From Cupriavidus necator N-1 (GTDB lineage: Bacteria; Pseudomonadota; Gammaproteobacteria; Burkholderiales; Burkholderiaceae), in the NCBI RefSeq assembly GCF_000219215.1, contig NC_015727.1, forward strand, positions 496,001-560,000: a stretch of DNA of 64,000 nucleotides. Reading direction: 5' to 3'. Positions within the stretch are counted from its first letter, which is position 1, and every line of letters begins with the position of its first letter. This document shows, in pieces, positions 7,249 to 16,552 of this stretch. A program made the translations under genes and the position numbers. The notes under the pieces were generated by a model that was given only the letters and a program-made list of their open reading frames with translations, made no database searches and was not told the origin of the DNA.

Positions 7249-9131
7249 GGCGAAACCTCCAGCGGTTGAGAAGCGAGGAAAGAAGCCGCCGCCGGCGAAG
7301 ACGGCAGCAGGTCAGCGGCCCAATCGAGGCCGAGATGGCGCAGCCACGTACCGGCGAAGCCGGGAGCGCCGGCCTGTGTCAGCACGCGGTCGATGTCGCG
7401 TTGGTCTTGCGGTGTGGATGCGCCCGCGAAGGCGAGGGCGGCCGGCCCCAGGTCGAGGTCGAACAGGCGATTGCCCAGGCGCGATTGGTAGTAGTAATCG
7501 CGCTTGGGCTGCGCGGTGGCGACGATTTCGATTTGCCGCGAGTTCAGCCCGAAGCCTTCGTAGATCGTGCGAATCTGCGGCTCGGTAGCCTGCGGGTTAG
7601 GGAGAAAAATCCGGCTCGCGCAGCTCTCGATGACCGCGGGCGCGATGGTCGAATCCTTGATGTCGGCCAGCGACTGCGTGGCGAAGATGACGCTGACGTT
7701 CTTTTTCCTGAGCGTCTTGAGCCATTGCCGGATGCGCGCCGCGAAGGACGGTTCATCGAGGAACAGCCACGCTTCATCGAGGATCAGCAGCGTGGGCGCA
7801 CCGTCGAAACGCGCATCGAAGCGGGCGAACAGATAGCGCAGCACCGCTTGCACGGCGGCGGGGCTGTGCATCAGTTCTTCCATCTCGAAGCCCTGCACGT
7901 CGCCGCTGCCGAGCCGGTCGCGGTCGGCATCCAGCAGCTTGCCGTGCGCGCCGCCGAGCACATAGGGCGACAGGGCTTGCCGCAGCGCGTTCGATTGCAG
8001 CAGCACCGAAAGGCCGGTCATCGTGCGCTGCTCAACGGGCGCACCGGCAAGACTGCCGAGCGCCGACCAGATGGCGGCTTTCTCGTCGGGGCCGACGGTC
8101 ACGCCTTCATGCAGAAACCGGCCTTCGATCCATTCGGCGGCCCAGGTGCGATAGCCTTCGCTGTCGATACGGGCCAAGGGCTGAAAGGCAATGCCGCCGT
8201 CCGCGCCGAGGTCGTAGTGTTCGCCACCCAGGCCCAGCACCGTCGCCCGCATGGATCGCCCCATGTCGAAGGCGAAGATGCGCGAGCCGCCATAGCGGCG
8301 GAACTGCAAGGCCAGCATCGCCAGCAGGACGGATTTACCCATACCCGTCGGCCCTGCGACTAGCGTGTGCCCCACGTCGCCGATGTGCGTGACCAAGCGG
8401 AACGGCGTTGCGCCATCGGTGCGGGTGACGATCAGCGGCGGGCCGTCGAGGTGGACGTTCTTCTCCGGCCCGGCCCACACGGCGGACACCGGCATCATGT
8501 GCGCCAGGTTCAGCGTCGAGACGATGGGCTGGCGCACGTTGGCGTAGGCGTTACCCGGTATGGACGACAGCCACGCATCCACCGCATTGAGCGTTTCAGG
8601 GATGGTGACGAAGCCCCGGCCCTGAATCACACGCTCCACCATGCGCAGCTTCTCGTCGGCCACGGCCGGGTCGGCGTCGAGCACCGTCACCGTGGCGGTG
8701 AGGTAGCCGAAGGCGACTTGATCGCTGCCCAGCTCTTGCAAGGCCGCCTCTGCGTCGGCCGCCTTGTTGCTGGCATCGGTATCGACCAGCGGGCTTTCCT
8801 GCTGGAAGATCGTTTCGCGCAGCAGCGCGATGACGTTCTTGCGCTTGGCGAACCATTGGCGGCGCAGGCGGCCCAGTTCCTTTTCCGCCTCGGCTTTGTC
8901 GAGGCAGAGGAACCGCGTACTCCAGCGATAGGCAAAGCCCAGACGGTTGAGGTCGTCCAGCAGGCCCGGCCAGGTCGAGGTCGGGAAGCCCCGCACCGAC
9001 ACCACGCGCAGGTGCTGGTCGCCCAGCATGGGCGCGAGGCCGCCGACCAGCGCGGAATCGGCCAGGAGCGCCCAGGGCAGCCAGTCGGCCAGCAAGGCGG
9101 GCCGCTGGCGGTATTCGGCAAGGTTCAGCAT
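7245..9131 (-). CDS. trbE: TrbE/VirB4-like conjugation ATPase with a large in-frame N-terminal deletion
   Basis: 628 residues, against roughly 800-850 for TrbE of this type. The ATPase half is complete: Walker A AGPTGMGKS at 259-267, Walker B LLILDEAW at about 448-455, and a downstream FATQSLADI motif. The N-terminus starts normally (MLNLAEYRQRPALLADWLPW) but jumps at residue 21 to LLADSALVGGLAPMLGD, which in full-length TrbE lies some 190 residues further on. So much of the CagE/TrbE/VirB N-terminal domain, which contacts the membrane complex, is gone while the frame is kept. The junction is at about 9060-9072. VirB4 ATPases power pilus assembly, so function is doubtful. It overlaps trbJ by 4 bases. 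Confidence 0.88.
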   Translation of the reverse strand: MLNLAEYRQRPALLADWLPWALLADSALVGGLAPMLGDQHLRVVSVRGFPTSTWPGLLDDLNRLGFAYRWSTRFLCLDKAEAEKELGRLRRQWFAKRKNVIALLRETIFQQESPLVDTDASNKAADAEAALQELGSDQVAFGYLTATVTVLDADPAVADEKLRMVERVIQGRGFVTIPETLNAVDAWLSSIPGNAYANVRQPIVSTLNLAHMMPVSAVWAGPEKNVHLDGPPLIVTRTDGATPFRLVTHIGDVGHTLVAGPTGMGKSVLLAMLALQFRRYGGSRIFAFDMGRSMRATVLGLGGEHYDLGADGGIAFQPLARIDSEGYRTWAAEWIEGRFLHEGVTVGPDEKAAIWSALGSLAGAPVEQRTMTGLSVLLQSNALRQALSPYVLGGAHGKLLDADRDRLGSGDVQGFEMEELMHSPAAVQAVLRYLFARFDARFDGAPTLLILDEAWLFLDEPSFAARIRQWLKTLRKKNVSVIFATQSLADIKDSTIAPAVIESCASRIFLPNPQATEPQIRTIYEGFGLNSRQIEIVATAQPKRDYYYQSRLGNRLFDLDLGPAALAFAGASTPQDQRDIDRVLTQAGAPGFAGTWLRHLGLDWAADLLPSSPAAASFLASQPLEVSP

Positions 9132-9143
9132 GGCGGCGTCTCC

Positions 9144-9416
9144 CTACACGTCCAGCAGCGGCTTGTGCTTGATGTGCCGGGCGAAGACCTGCATGAACTG
9201 CGGATCAACACGCGCCCCCCATACGGCCAGCGAGTGACCAACGATCCAGAGCGCGACACCGGGAATCCAGAGTTGCAGGCCCAGCCCGACGGCGGCGGCC
9301 AGCGTGCCGTTGGCAATCGCCACGGTGCGCGGCGCACCGCCCATGAGGATCGGCTCGGTCAGCGAGCGATGCAGCGGCACCTCGAAGCCAGCCGCGAAGC
9401 TGTCCACGCCGCTCAT
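9144..9416 (-). CDS. trbD: TrbD/VirB3-like protein
   Basis: 90 residues, the usual TrbD length. The N-terminus FEVPLHRSLTEPILMGGAPR is followed by a hydrophobic hairpin (VAIANGTLAAAVGLGLQLW, IPGVALWIVGHSLAVWGA) and the conserved DPQFMQVFARH near the C-terminus. VirB3 proteins sit in the inner membrane and pair with the VirB4 ATPase (TrbE, 12 bases downstream). The start at 9416 gives the 4-base overlap with trbC; longer open sequence upstream is a trbC shadow. Confidence 0.9.
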   Translation of the reverse strand: MSGVDSFAAGFEVPLHRSLTEPILMGGAPRTVAIANGTLAAAVGLGLQLWIPGVALWIVGHSLAVWGARVDPQFMQVFARHIKHKPLLDV

Positions 9417-9796
9417 ACAACGGCCCCGCCGGAAAAGCTGAAGAACGACAGGAAGAAGCTTGAAGCCGCGAACGCGATGCTCAGCCCGAAGACGATCTGG
9501 ATGAGTTTGCGGAAGCCGCCCGACGTGTCGCCGAAGGCCAGCGCGAGGCCCATGGCGATGATGATGATGACCGCGACGATGCGCGCCACCGGCCCCTGGA
9601 TCGACTCCAGAATGGATTGCAGCGGGCCTTCCCACGGCATCGAGGAACCGGCCGCCTGCGCGGTGCCGGTCAGGAACAGCAGCAGCGCGGCCAGCAGCAG
9701 GCCGTGGTGTGCGGGGCCGGCCAGCCGCCGCAGGCGTGCGATGGTCGAAACCGGTTTTACAGAAATACGGAAAGCGTGAGCGTACATCTGCATCAT
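9413..9796 (-). CDS. trbC: TrbC/VirB2-like prepilin
   Basis: 127 residues. A long positively charged leader ends in a hydrophobic signal (GLLLAALLLFLTGTAQAAG). A mature prepilin follows with two transmembrane helices (ARIVAVIIIIAMGLALAFGD and LIQIVFGLSIAFAASSFFLSF) joined by TSGGFRK. TrbC-type prepilins are processed and, in RP4, cyclised to build the conjugative pilus. ATGA overlaps link it to trbB upstream and trbD downstream. The frame is intact. Confidence 0.92.
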   Translation of the reverse strand: MMQMYAHAFRISVKPVSTIARLRRLAGPAHHGLLLAALLLFLTGTAQAAGSSMPWEGPLQSILESIQGPVARIVAVIIIIAMGLALAFGDTSGGFRKLIQIVFGLSIAFAASSFFLSFFSFSGGAVV

Positions 9797-10849
9797 GGCA
9801 GTTCTCCAGGTTGGTCAAGGGAAGGCGCAGCGGCATCGGCTGCGAGAGGAACCGGCATCAGCTCGGGAAACGGCGTTTCCAGCGCGTCCGCCAGGCGATA
9901 GCCAGTGCCGTCGAAGCCGACGACACGGGCGATGCTTTCGACGCGGCGCTTGCGGCCACGTCAGGCGATGTGGATGACGACGTTCACCGCCTCGGCGATC
10001 AGCGCACGCGGCGGGTTCACCGCCACTTCGAGAATCAACTGTTCGAGGCGCAGCAATGCGCCCAGCGCGGAACCGGCGTGGATGGTGGCAGTGCCGCCGG
10101 GATGGCCGGTGCCCCACACCTTCACCAAGTCCAGGGCTTCGCCGCCGCGCACTTCGCCGACGATCACGCGATCAGGGCGCAGGCGCATCGTGGCGCGCAC
10201 CAGTTCGGTCATCGACACGACACCGGCGCGGGTGCGCAGCGGCACATGGTCACGGGCGGCGCATTGCAGTTCGATCGTGTCTTCGAGCACCAGCACGCGG
10301 TCGCCGGTGGCGGCGATTTCCGCAAGCAAGGCATTGGCGAGCGTGGTCTTGCCGCTGCTTGTCGCGCCGGCGATCAGGATGTTCTGGCGCTCGCGCACGG
10401 CACTGCGCAGGAAGTCCGCTTGGCCTGTGGTCAGAATGCCGTCGGCCACATAGCGATCCAGGCCGATGATGCTCACGGCGCGCTTGCGCAGTGCGAAGGC
10501 CGGGCGCGGCCGGTGGCAGGATGCCCTCGAACCGCTCGCCGGTTTCGGGCAGCTCGGCGGTCAGCAGCGGCCGCCCGCGATGCACTTCCGCACCGACGTG
10601 CGCGGCCACCAAGCGGATGATGCGCTCGCCATCGTCTTCGGAAAGCTCCACGCCCAGGGGCGTGCGGCCCGACGACAGCCGATCCCCCCATAGGGTGCGG
10701 TCGGGGTTGAGCATGACTTCCACCACGTCCGAGTCGGCCAGCGCGGCGGCGATCACCGGCCCCATTGCCGTGCGCAGCATCTGGATGCGGCGATCCAGCG
10801 AAGCCGCGGTGGATGAGCGCTCGGGCGGGGTCTGCGGAACGGCGCTCAT
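9793..10849 (-). pseudogene. trbB: trbB (VirB11-like ATPase), frameshifted and with a premature stop
   Basis: The start MSAVPQTPPERSS at 10849 overlaps the upstream RHH stop (ATGA). The N-terminal domain reads DSDVVEVMLNPDRTLWGD to GERFEGILPP. Near 10500 the frame changes; the ATPase domain continues in another frame with Walker A AGATSSGKTT, LVLEDTIEL, and MRLRPDRVIVGEVRGGEALD. At 9961-9963 a TGA interrupts that frame after VNVVIHIA. Beyond it the same frame continues for 55 codons (RKRRVESIARVVGFDGTGYR) to the natural stop overlapping trbC. The total length of 1,057 bases is not a multiple of 3. VirB11 ATPases energise secretion, so this is probably a null allele. Confidence 0.88.
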
Positions 10850-11323
10850 GAGGCACGCTCCGCAGTTCGTTCGTGGGCTTCGGCCAGCGCCGCCGCGTCG
10901 TCCATCCGCACCGGGATCGGGATGCAGTTCTTCCACCACGTCGCGCACCAGGCTCCGACCACGCAACAAGTGGCGGCCAAGCTGCTCCACGAATTGCTCG
11001 AAACGCGCCTTGCCCTGCGCTCGGGCCGCGTCCTGATGGGCTTCGGGAACCGGCGTGCTGACGGTCAGGAAGTAGCGGATGAACAGCGCCAGCGTTTCGA
11101 TTTGGATGTTCTGGTCGCGCTCCATGCGCTCGGTCTGCCGCGACAGGCGATCCAGCCGCTTGGCGATGGCCGCCTCGCGCTGGTCGCCGGCATCGGGCGA
11201 CAGCCACGATGCAAGCGCCGCTGCGACGATGGATGACTTGGACACGCCTTTCTTGGCGGCCAGTTCTTCAAGGCGCTTGGCATGCTCGGGCTGGATGAAC
11301 AGGTTGAGGCGGTATTGGCTCAT
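10846..11323 (-). pseudogene. Ribbon-helix-helix (CopG-like) protein gene with a 1-base insertion
   Basis: Reads MSQYRLNLFIQPEHAKRLEE then KGVSKSSIVAAALASWLSP, a ribbon-helix-helix DNA-binding domain, followed by a coiled-coil stretch (IAKRLDRLSRQTERMERDQN). Such a gene normally sits between traG and trbB in Tn4371-type operons. After VVEELHP the frame slips. Dropping one G from the GGG at 10919-10921 restores PVRMDDAAALAEAHERTAER and a stop that overlaps the trbB start by 4 bases. Length 478 bases agrees with one extra base. It overlaps the traG stop (ATGA). A role as operon regulator is inferred from the fold. Confidence 0.78.
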
Positions 11324-13327
11324 AGGTCGATTCCGTCGTTGGAGTCGAGGGAAGCCAGCCGGGCCGTGCGCTGCATGGCCGGGTCAAGCTGGCCGGGAAG
11401 CGGCAGCGGCAGGTCGTCGTCGTCATCGAGCAGCGCCAGGTCGTTGCCGGCGGGCTGCGGTTCGGGGGTGTATTCCGCGACTTCGGATAGCTCGGGCTGG
11501 CGACGCGGGCCGCCGTCATCGGCGGTTCCAGCGCTATCGCTGGACAGGCCCGCCGGGGCTGCCGGCATAGCGGGGATTGCCAGGTCGCTCCAGTCGTCGG
11601 GCCGGGTCGGCGGCGCATCTGCGTAGCGCCCTGCCGCCAGCCCGGGCGGCGGCAGCACACGGCTCTTGAAATTCGCGTCGGCGTAGTAGCGCAAATTCTT
11701 CGCCTTAATCGGTGCCACGCTGGACACCATCACCACGGCTTCATCGGTTGGAAGCTGCATGACTTCGCCCGGTGTCAACAGCGGGCGGGCCGTCTCCTGG
11801 CGCGACACCATCAAGTGCCCGAGCCACGGCGCGAGCCGGTGGCCGGCATAGTTGCGCTGCGCGCGCAGTTCGGTGGCGGTGCCGAGCGTTTCGGCGATCC
11901 GTTTCGCCGTGCGTTCGTCGTTGGTCGCAAACGTCACGCGGACGTGGCAGTTGTCGAGGATGGAATGGTTCTGCGTTCTGCCCATACGCCTTGTCGATCT
12001 GGTTGAGCGACTGCGCGATGAGGAAGCTGCGGATGCCGTAGCCCGCCATGAAGGCGAGCGCCGTCTCGAAGAAGTCGAGGCGGCCAAGGGCCGGGAACTC
12101 ATCGAGCATCAGCAGCAGCTTGTGGCGGCGCTCGATGCCGTCGCTGCCGTCGAGGGATTCAGTGAGCCGCCGGCCGATCTGGTTGAGGATCAGGCGGATA
12201 AGCGGCTTCGTCCGAGAAATGTCCGAAGGCGGCACCACCAGATACAGCGAGACGGGATACTCGGATGCGATCAGGTCGGCGATACGCCAGTCGCAGCGCG
12301 AGGTGACTTCGGCCACCGTGGGGTCTCGGTACAGACCGAGGAACGACATGGCGGTACTCAACACGCCCGAGCGTTCGTTGTCCGACTTGTTGAGCACTTC
12401 GCGGGCAGCGGACGCGACAACCGGATGCGGCACCTCGTCCAGGTGCTTTGTCGTCATCATTCGGTGCAGCGTCAGCTCGAACGGGCTGGCCGGATCGGAC
12501 AGAAAATTGGCAACGCCGCGCAGGGTCTTGTCCTCGCCCGCATAGAGCACATGCAGGATGGCTCCGACCAGCAGCGCATGGCTGGTCTTCTCCCAATGGT
12601 TGCGTTTCTCCAGCGCGCCTTCGGGGTCAACGAGAATGTCCGCGATGTTCTGCACGTCGCGCACTTCATGCGCGCCGCGCCGTACTTCCAGCAGCGGGTT
12701 ATAGGCCGCCGACTTCGCATCGGTCGGGTTGAACAGCAGGCAATGCGAGAAGCGCGAGCGCCAGCCGGCGGTGATCTGCCAGTTCTCGCCTTTGATGTCG
12801 TGAATGACGGCGGATGCCGGCCACGACAGCAGCGTCGGCACCACCAGACCGACACCCTTGCCCGAGCGCGTGGGCGCAAAGGTCAGGATGTGCTCGAGGC
12901 CTTCGTGACGTAGGTACTCGTTGCGATATTTGCCGAGGAACACGCCGGCCGGCCGTGTCAGTCCGGCCTTGCGAATGTCATCCGCTTCGGCCCAGCGCGC
13001 CGAGCCGTAGGTAGTGACAAGGCGCGATTGCCGCGAACGCCACACCGACATGGCGACGGCGACCACCACGGCTACCAGGCCGCTGCCGCCCGCGATTGCC
13101 CCGCCTATGTCGAAAACATGAGGCGCGTAGGCATCGAAGAAGAACCACCACTCGAACAACCGCCAGGGGTAATAGACCGGCGTTCCGAAGAAATCGAACC
13201 AGGGCGAGCCAAGGCGTAGTTGATAGCCCAGGGCGGCGGCTGTCCATTGCGTTGCACTCCATACACCGGCGATCACGATGCCGATAACGGCGGCGATCTG
13301 CCCGAACAGCACGCCCTGAGCCTGCAT
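11320..13327 (-). pseudogene. traG: traG (VirD4-like coupling protein), frameshifted by a 7-bp tandem duplication
   Basis: Type IV coupling protein of about 666 residues if repaired. N-terminal transmembrane segments are followed by Walker A APTRSGKGVG, the Walker B region LLLMLDEFPALGRLD, and FLIAQSLNQIDKAYG. The frame then breaks at a 7-bp direct duplication GTTCTGC/GTTCTGC (11968-11974 and 11975-11981, plus strand). The other frame continues with NHSILDNCHVRVTFATND to the C-terminal acidic tail and a stop overlapping the RHH gene. Without one copy of the repeat the gene is a single 667-codon frame. TraG recruits the relaxosome, so transfer should fail unless it is supplied in trans. Confidence 0.9.
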
Positions 13328-13558
13328 GACTGGCCTCCGATTCTTGCGCTATTCCCCGTTCAAGCGCGGCACAAAGGACGTGCCGCATAGCGTGAGAATC
13401 GGTGCCGGGTCAGTGCCGGTCAAAGACCGTTATCGGAAGCAAGATGATGCAAAAAGCATCGTTTCAGGCTGCAAAGAAACCAGTAAGAACGCCGCAGGTG
13501 TGGGCGCGCTGCGGAGTGTTGACTACGAAGGGCAAAATTTCTTGCGAAAGGCTGGCGA

Positions 13559-13822
13559 TCAGAACTTAGGCGGTGTTTCGGGCGGCGTATAGGGTGTCTT
13601 TCCGTCGCCATAGAACCGCTTGCGCGTGGCTTCGGCCACCCGGTTGCACAACACGTCGCCAAGCGTTGCGCGGTCGGTCTTGCATCGCTGGCGCAGTTCC
13701 TTCAAGCGGTCCGGATCGGCGGCGAGTTCTTCCACGGTTGGCAGGTTGGGCTGCTTCGGCGTCTCCGACGGGCCGCAGGCCGTGAGCACCCCGATCAGCA
13801 GCAAAGATGGCATTCGCTTCAC
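13559..13822 (-). CDS. EexN-like small lipoprotein, probable entry-exclusion factor
   Basis: 87 residues from a GTG start. Signal peptide with lipobox GVLTAC, then TVEELAADPDRLKELRQRC and CNRVAEATRKRFYGDGKTP, the small EexN pattern. It resembles the trbK product at 6160-6498 (same DPxRLKxLRxRC and A..RF spacing), suggesting two related surface-exclusion lipoproteins in one element. The GTG overlaps the stop of the disrupted LysR gene (GTGA), so it was probably translated with that gene. With the LysR gene split by an IS, expression may now be altered. 231 bases without a gene separate it from traG. Confidence 0.7.
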   Translation of the reverse strand: MKRMPSLLLIGVLTACGPSETPKQPNLPTVEELAADPDRLKELRQRCKTDRATLGDVLCNRVAEATRKRFYGDGKTPYTPPETPPKF

Positions 13823-14054
13823 ACGACTGCCTCCTGAGCATCAAATTCAGGTGGTAGCGCGGGCCCTGTGCCTCCCGGCAGACCGATGGTTCGTACCCTT
13901 TCAATGAAGCGTGCGAGCGCTTCCCTAGGCTCACCCGAAGGGCACAGCAGGTAGGTGTCAGTACCGGCGAGTGGCCCGCCAACGGCCGGGCCACTACGCC
14001 GGTCTCTCGACTCGCCACGATGTCGGCGATTGTCAACGTAGTTGTCACGTCACC

Positions 14055-15134
14055 TCACGCAACCTGCTTTAGTTCTGCTGGCTCAATCCGTTCCGGATTG
14101 AGCCAGACTTCGTCTGCCAAACTCCAGTTCCGTGTCGGCCCGGACCAACGCTTGGGCGTTCTGGCCTTAGCCTCAGCATAGACTGCTTCACGGTGCGCCA
14201 GCACCGCCGCGGCTACGCCACCGTGGCGCTGCGCCGGTGTCACGAATTTCAGCCCACTATGCTTGTGCACGTGGTTGTACCAACGCACAAATCGCTGCGT
14301 CCATGCACGCGCCTCGTCCACGCTGCCGAATGCTTGGCGCGGGTAGTCCGGCCGATACTTGCAGGTCCGGAACAGCGACTCGGCGTAGGGGTTGTCATTG
14401 CTCACGCGCGGCCGGCTGAACGAAGCGACCACCCCCAGGTTTTCCAGGGTGGCGAGCATCGTCGCGCCCTTCATTGGACTGCCGTTATCCGAGTGCAGAA
14501 CCAGAGGACGTCCAGCCAGACCTTCGGCCAAACTGGCTCGCCGCATGAGCAACGCCGCCAACTCCGCCGACTCCGCCCGATGCACTTCATGACCGACGAT
14601 CTTGCGGCTGAACACGTCCAGCATCATGTACCAGTAGTAATACTGGCCCTTGATTGCTGCCGGCATCCAGGTAATGTCCCAGCTCCACACCTGATTGGGT
14701 CCGGTGGCGCAATGGCTGGTCACCACCCGCGCCGAGGGCTTGCGCGCACGACCGCGGTGATGCTGCTGCGACGCGCTACGCAAGACACGATAGAAGCTCG
14801 ACTCCGAGGCCACGTACTGGCCGCGGTCCGCCAGCGTCGGTACGATCTGGCTGGGCGGCAAACTGGCAAACTCCACGCTGTTGGCCACCGCAAGAATCTG
14901 CTGGCGTTCCGCCTTGCTTAGCTTGTTGGCTGGCGCTGGCCGCACAGTGGTGGTGCGAGCATCTGCGACCACCTCGTCGCCTTCTCGAACCCAGCGCTGG
15001 AAGGTGCGCAAGCTCAGACCCAACTCGTCGCAAGCCTGTGCCAGTCGGCAGCCAGAGCGTTCTGCCTCACGAATCAACGATATACACAATCGGCGATCTG
15101 GGACGTTGATCAGTCGTCCTCTTTTTCTCCCCAA
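14055..15134 (-). CDS. IS3-family transposase OrfB (copy 1)
   Basis: 359-codon frame with an integrase-core DDE domain: WSWDITWMPA (first Asp), LHSDNGSPMKGATM (second Asp) and NDNPYAESLFRTCKYRP (catalytic Glu). The tail FVRWYNHVHKHSGLKFVTP is typical of IS3 OrfB. The frame lies -1 relative to orfA, and the two overlap at 15110-15134. A run of seven A on the coding strand (15146-15152, read A AAA AAA in the orfA frame) is a standard slippery site and would give the OrfAB fusion transposase. The sequence around the first codon is open upstream in this frame as far as the slippery site. Confidence 0.93.
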   Translation of the reverse strand: MGRKRGRLINVPDRRLCISLIREAERSGCRLAQACDELGLSLRTFQRWVREGDEVVADARTTTVRPAPANKLSKAERQQILAVANSVEFASLPPSQIVPTLADRGQYVASESSFYRVLRSASQQHHRGRARKPSARVVTSHCATGPNQVWSWDITWMPAAIKGQYYYWYMMLDVFSRKIVGHEVHRAESAELAALLMRRASLAEGLAGRPLVLHSDNGSPMKGATMLATLENLGVVASFSRPRVSNDNPYAESLFRTCKYRPDYPRQAFGSVDEARAWTQRFVRWYNHVHKHSGLKFVTPAQRHGGVAAAVLAHREAVYAEAKARTPKRWSGPTRNWSLADEVWLNPERIEPAELKQVA

Positions 15135-15607
15135 ATCGCCTGGGCTTTTTTTCTCAGGATGAGCAATGCGGCCGCCTCCGCCAGCGCCTTCTCCTTTCGC
15201 TGTAATTCCTTCTCAAGCTGCTGGATGCGCTTCTTGTCACCCTTGGACTGAAGTCGTTGTTCTCGCGCCTGTTCACCGGCGTTGGCATTGGCCGAGCGAC
15301 AGGCCTCCCGCCAGGCAGCGATCTGCTCCGCGTAAAGACCCTTGCGGCGGCAATACTCCGCCAATTCCGCTTCATTGAGCGGCGCGGTTTCCAGTACCAC
15401 CGCAAACTTGTCCTCCGAGGACCACGCCTCGGGGTTCTTTCCATCTCCCGGCACCGGGACTCCTTGCGCTTTCATCTGTCGACGCCAAGCATACAACGTC
15501 TGCTCCGCAACTCCCGTCTCCCTTGCCAACGCCGACACCAACGCGTTCTCGGGGGGCATCATGCGACGCAACAGCGCTTCCTTTCTCTCTGCTGAATAGG
15601 CTCTCAT
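15110..15607 (-). CDS. IS3-family OrfA (copy 1)
   Basis: 165 residues with an N-terminal helix-turn-helix (LARETGVAEQTLYAWRRQMK), a second HTH-like part (LAEYCRRKGLYAEQIAAWRE), and a C-terminal leucine-zipper-like coiled coil (KKRIQQLEKELQRKEKALAE) used for oligomerisation. It binds the IS ends and is the N-terminal half of the frameshifted OrfAB. The frame is identical in the second copy at 53272-53769. Confidence 0.92.
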   Translation of the reverse strand: MRAYSAERKEALLRRMMPPENALVSALARETGVAEQTLYAWRRQMKAQGVPVPGDGKNPEAWSSEDKFAVVLETAPLNEAELAEYCRRKGLYAEQIAAWREACRSANANAGEQAREQRLQSKGDKKRIQQLEKELQRKEKALAEAAALLILRKKAQAIWGEKEDD

Positions 15608-16552
15608 TCACTCTGACTCTACCGCCCCCAGACTGGGTCAATCGAAATCAGGTGACACGACAACAATTCTGACGCCGGGGGATGTGCGCTGCGCTGGTCA
15701 ACCCTAACGCAATGCCGGCTGCCACCAAAGCCATCATCAGATCGCACGAAGCGACACGCTCGGCAATTAGTGGTTCCATGTCTACCTTGCGCAGCACGCG
15801 CTCTATCTGCCGCGCGTGGCCCTCGCATGCATGCGGATCACACAACACAAGCGGAAAGCGCAGCACTTCTTCCAGGGGGATCCGCTTGTGCCGGAGCAGG
15901 TCGTGCCGGGCCGGCACTGCCACAACCAAGGCATCTGTCCACACCGCCTGTGCCACGAGGCCTTCACCAACGTCCTCGGTCTGGGCAAAGCCGACGTCAT
16001 AAAGGTCGTCGCCCAACCCCTTGATTTGCTGCGACAGCGGTACCTCAAAGAAGCGGATGGCCACATCGGGCTCTTCCTCCCGACATTGCGCCAACAGGGC
16101 AGGCAGGCGCGAAGGCGTGATGCCATCGGACAGCGCCACGCGCAACTGGCCTTGGAAACCATTGGCCGCCGCCTTCACGCTGTCGCGCGCCTGCTTCAAG
16201 GCCGCGAAGACGCGCGGCACATGCTCAAGGAACAGCCTGCCCGCCCGCGTCAGCCGCGTGCTGCGGCTGGTGCGGACGAACAGCTGCTCACCCAGGTCTT
16301 CCTCCAGTTCTTTGATTGTGCGTGCAGCGGCGACTGCTCCATGTGCAACTTCATCGCCGCCCGAGCGAAGTGGAGTTCTTCGGCCACGGCAAGGAAACAG
16401 CGTAGATTGCGAAGCTCCATGTCCGTTCCTCGCTCGGTGTCTATCAACCCGTCGTCCGCCGTATTGTTGCCAGCCTGAGCGGCAGCGGACGGAGCAGTAG
16501 GACCGCTGCCAGGTTGGAGAGCACCCCGCTACGAAGGCCGGGACGTATTGGC

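Larger units (their letters stand above)
14024..15681 (-). mobile_element. IS3-family insertion sequence, copy 1 (1,658 bp)
   Basis: Bounds were set by comparison with the second copy at 53198-54855: the sequences match from CCCCCGGCGTCAG at the orfA end to TTGACAATCGCCG at the orfB end, and both copies are 1,658 bp. Imperfect terminal repeats share GTCA..TAGTTGTCACGTCACCT-like segments. A 4-bp target duplication ATGT/ACAT flanks this copy (14020-14023 and 15682-15685) and is confirmed by reconstruction of the interrupted LysR gene. It encodes orfA and orfB with a slippery A7 run. The one coding difference noticed from copy 2 is a Val/Glu codon in orfB. Confidence 0.92.
13819..16420 (-). pseudogene. 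LysR-type regulator of the conjugation module, split by an IS3-family insertion
   Basis: The start at 16420 reads [20 protein letters not shown], the LysR winged-helix N-terminus. A 1-base loss near 16330 shifts the frame. The rest continues as [29 protein letters not shown] and the substrate-binding domain to GIALGLTSAAHI at 15686. There an IS (14024-15681) interrupts it. Beyond the IS, VASRETGVVARPLAG continues from 14023, with another 1-base shift near 13937, to the stop at 13819. Removing the IS and one ACAT duplication joins HI to VASRE exactly in frame. Tn4371-type elements carry a LysR regulator (TraR) at this position upstream of traG; identity as traR is inferred. Confidence 0.85.

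Noticed and set aside
9793-13327. Sequencing error as the full explanation of the broken transfer genes
   Set aside because: The lesions include a 7-bp duplication, a clean nonsense codon and a large in-frame deletion, none at long homopolymers; a real decay is likelier, though single-base cases deserve read checks.
13446-13460. GATGC-AAAAA-GCATC hairpin between traG and the EexN-like gene as a terminator
   Set aside because: Only a 5-bp stem without a clear T-run on either side; too weak to call.
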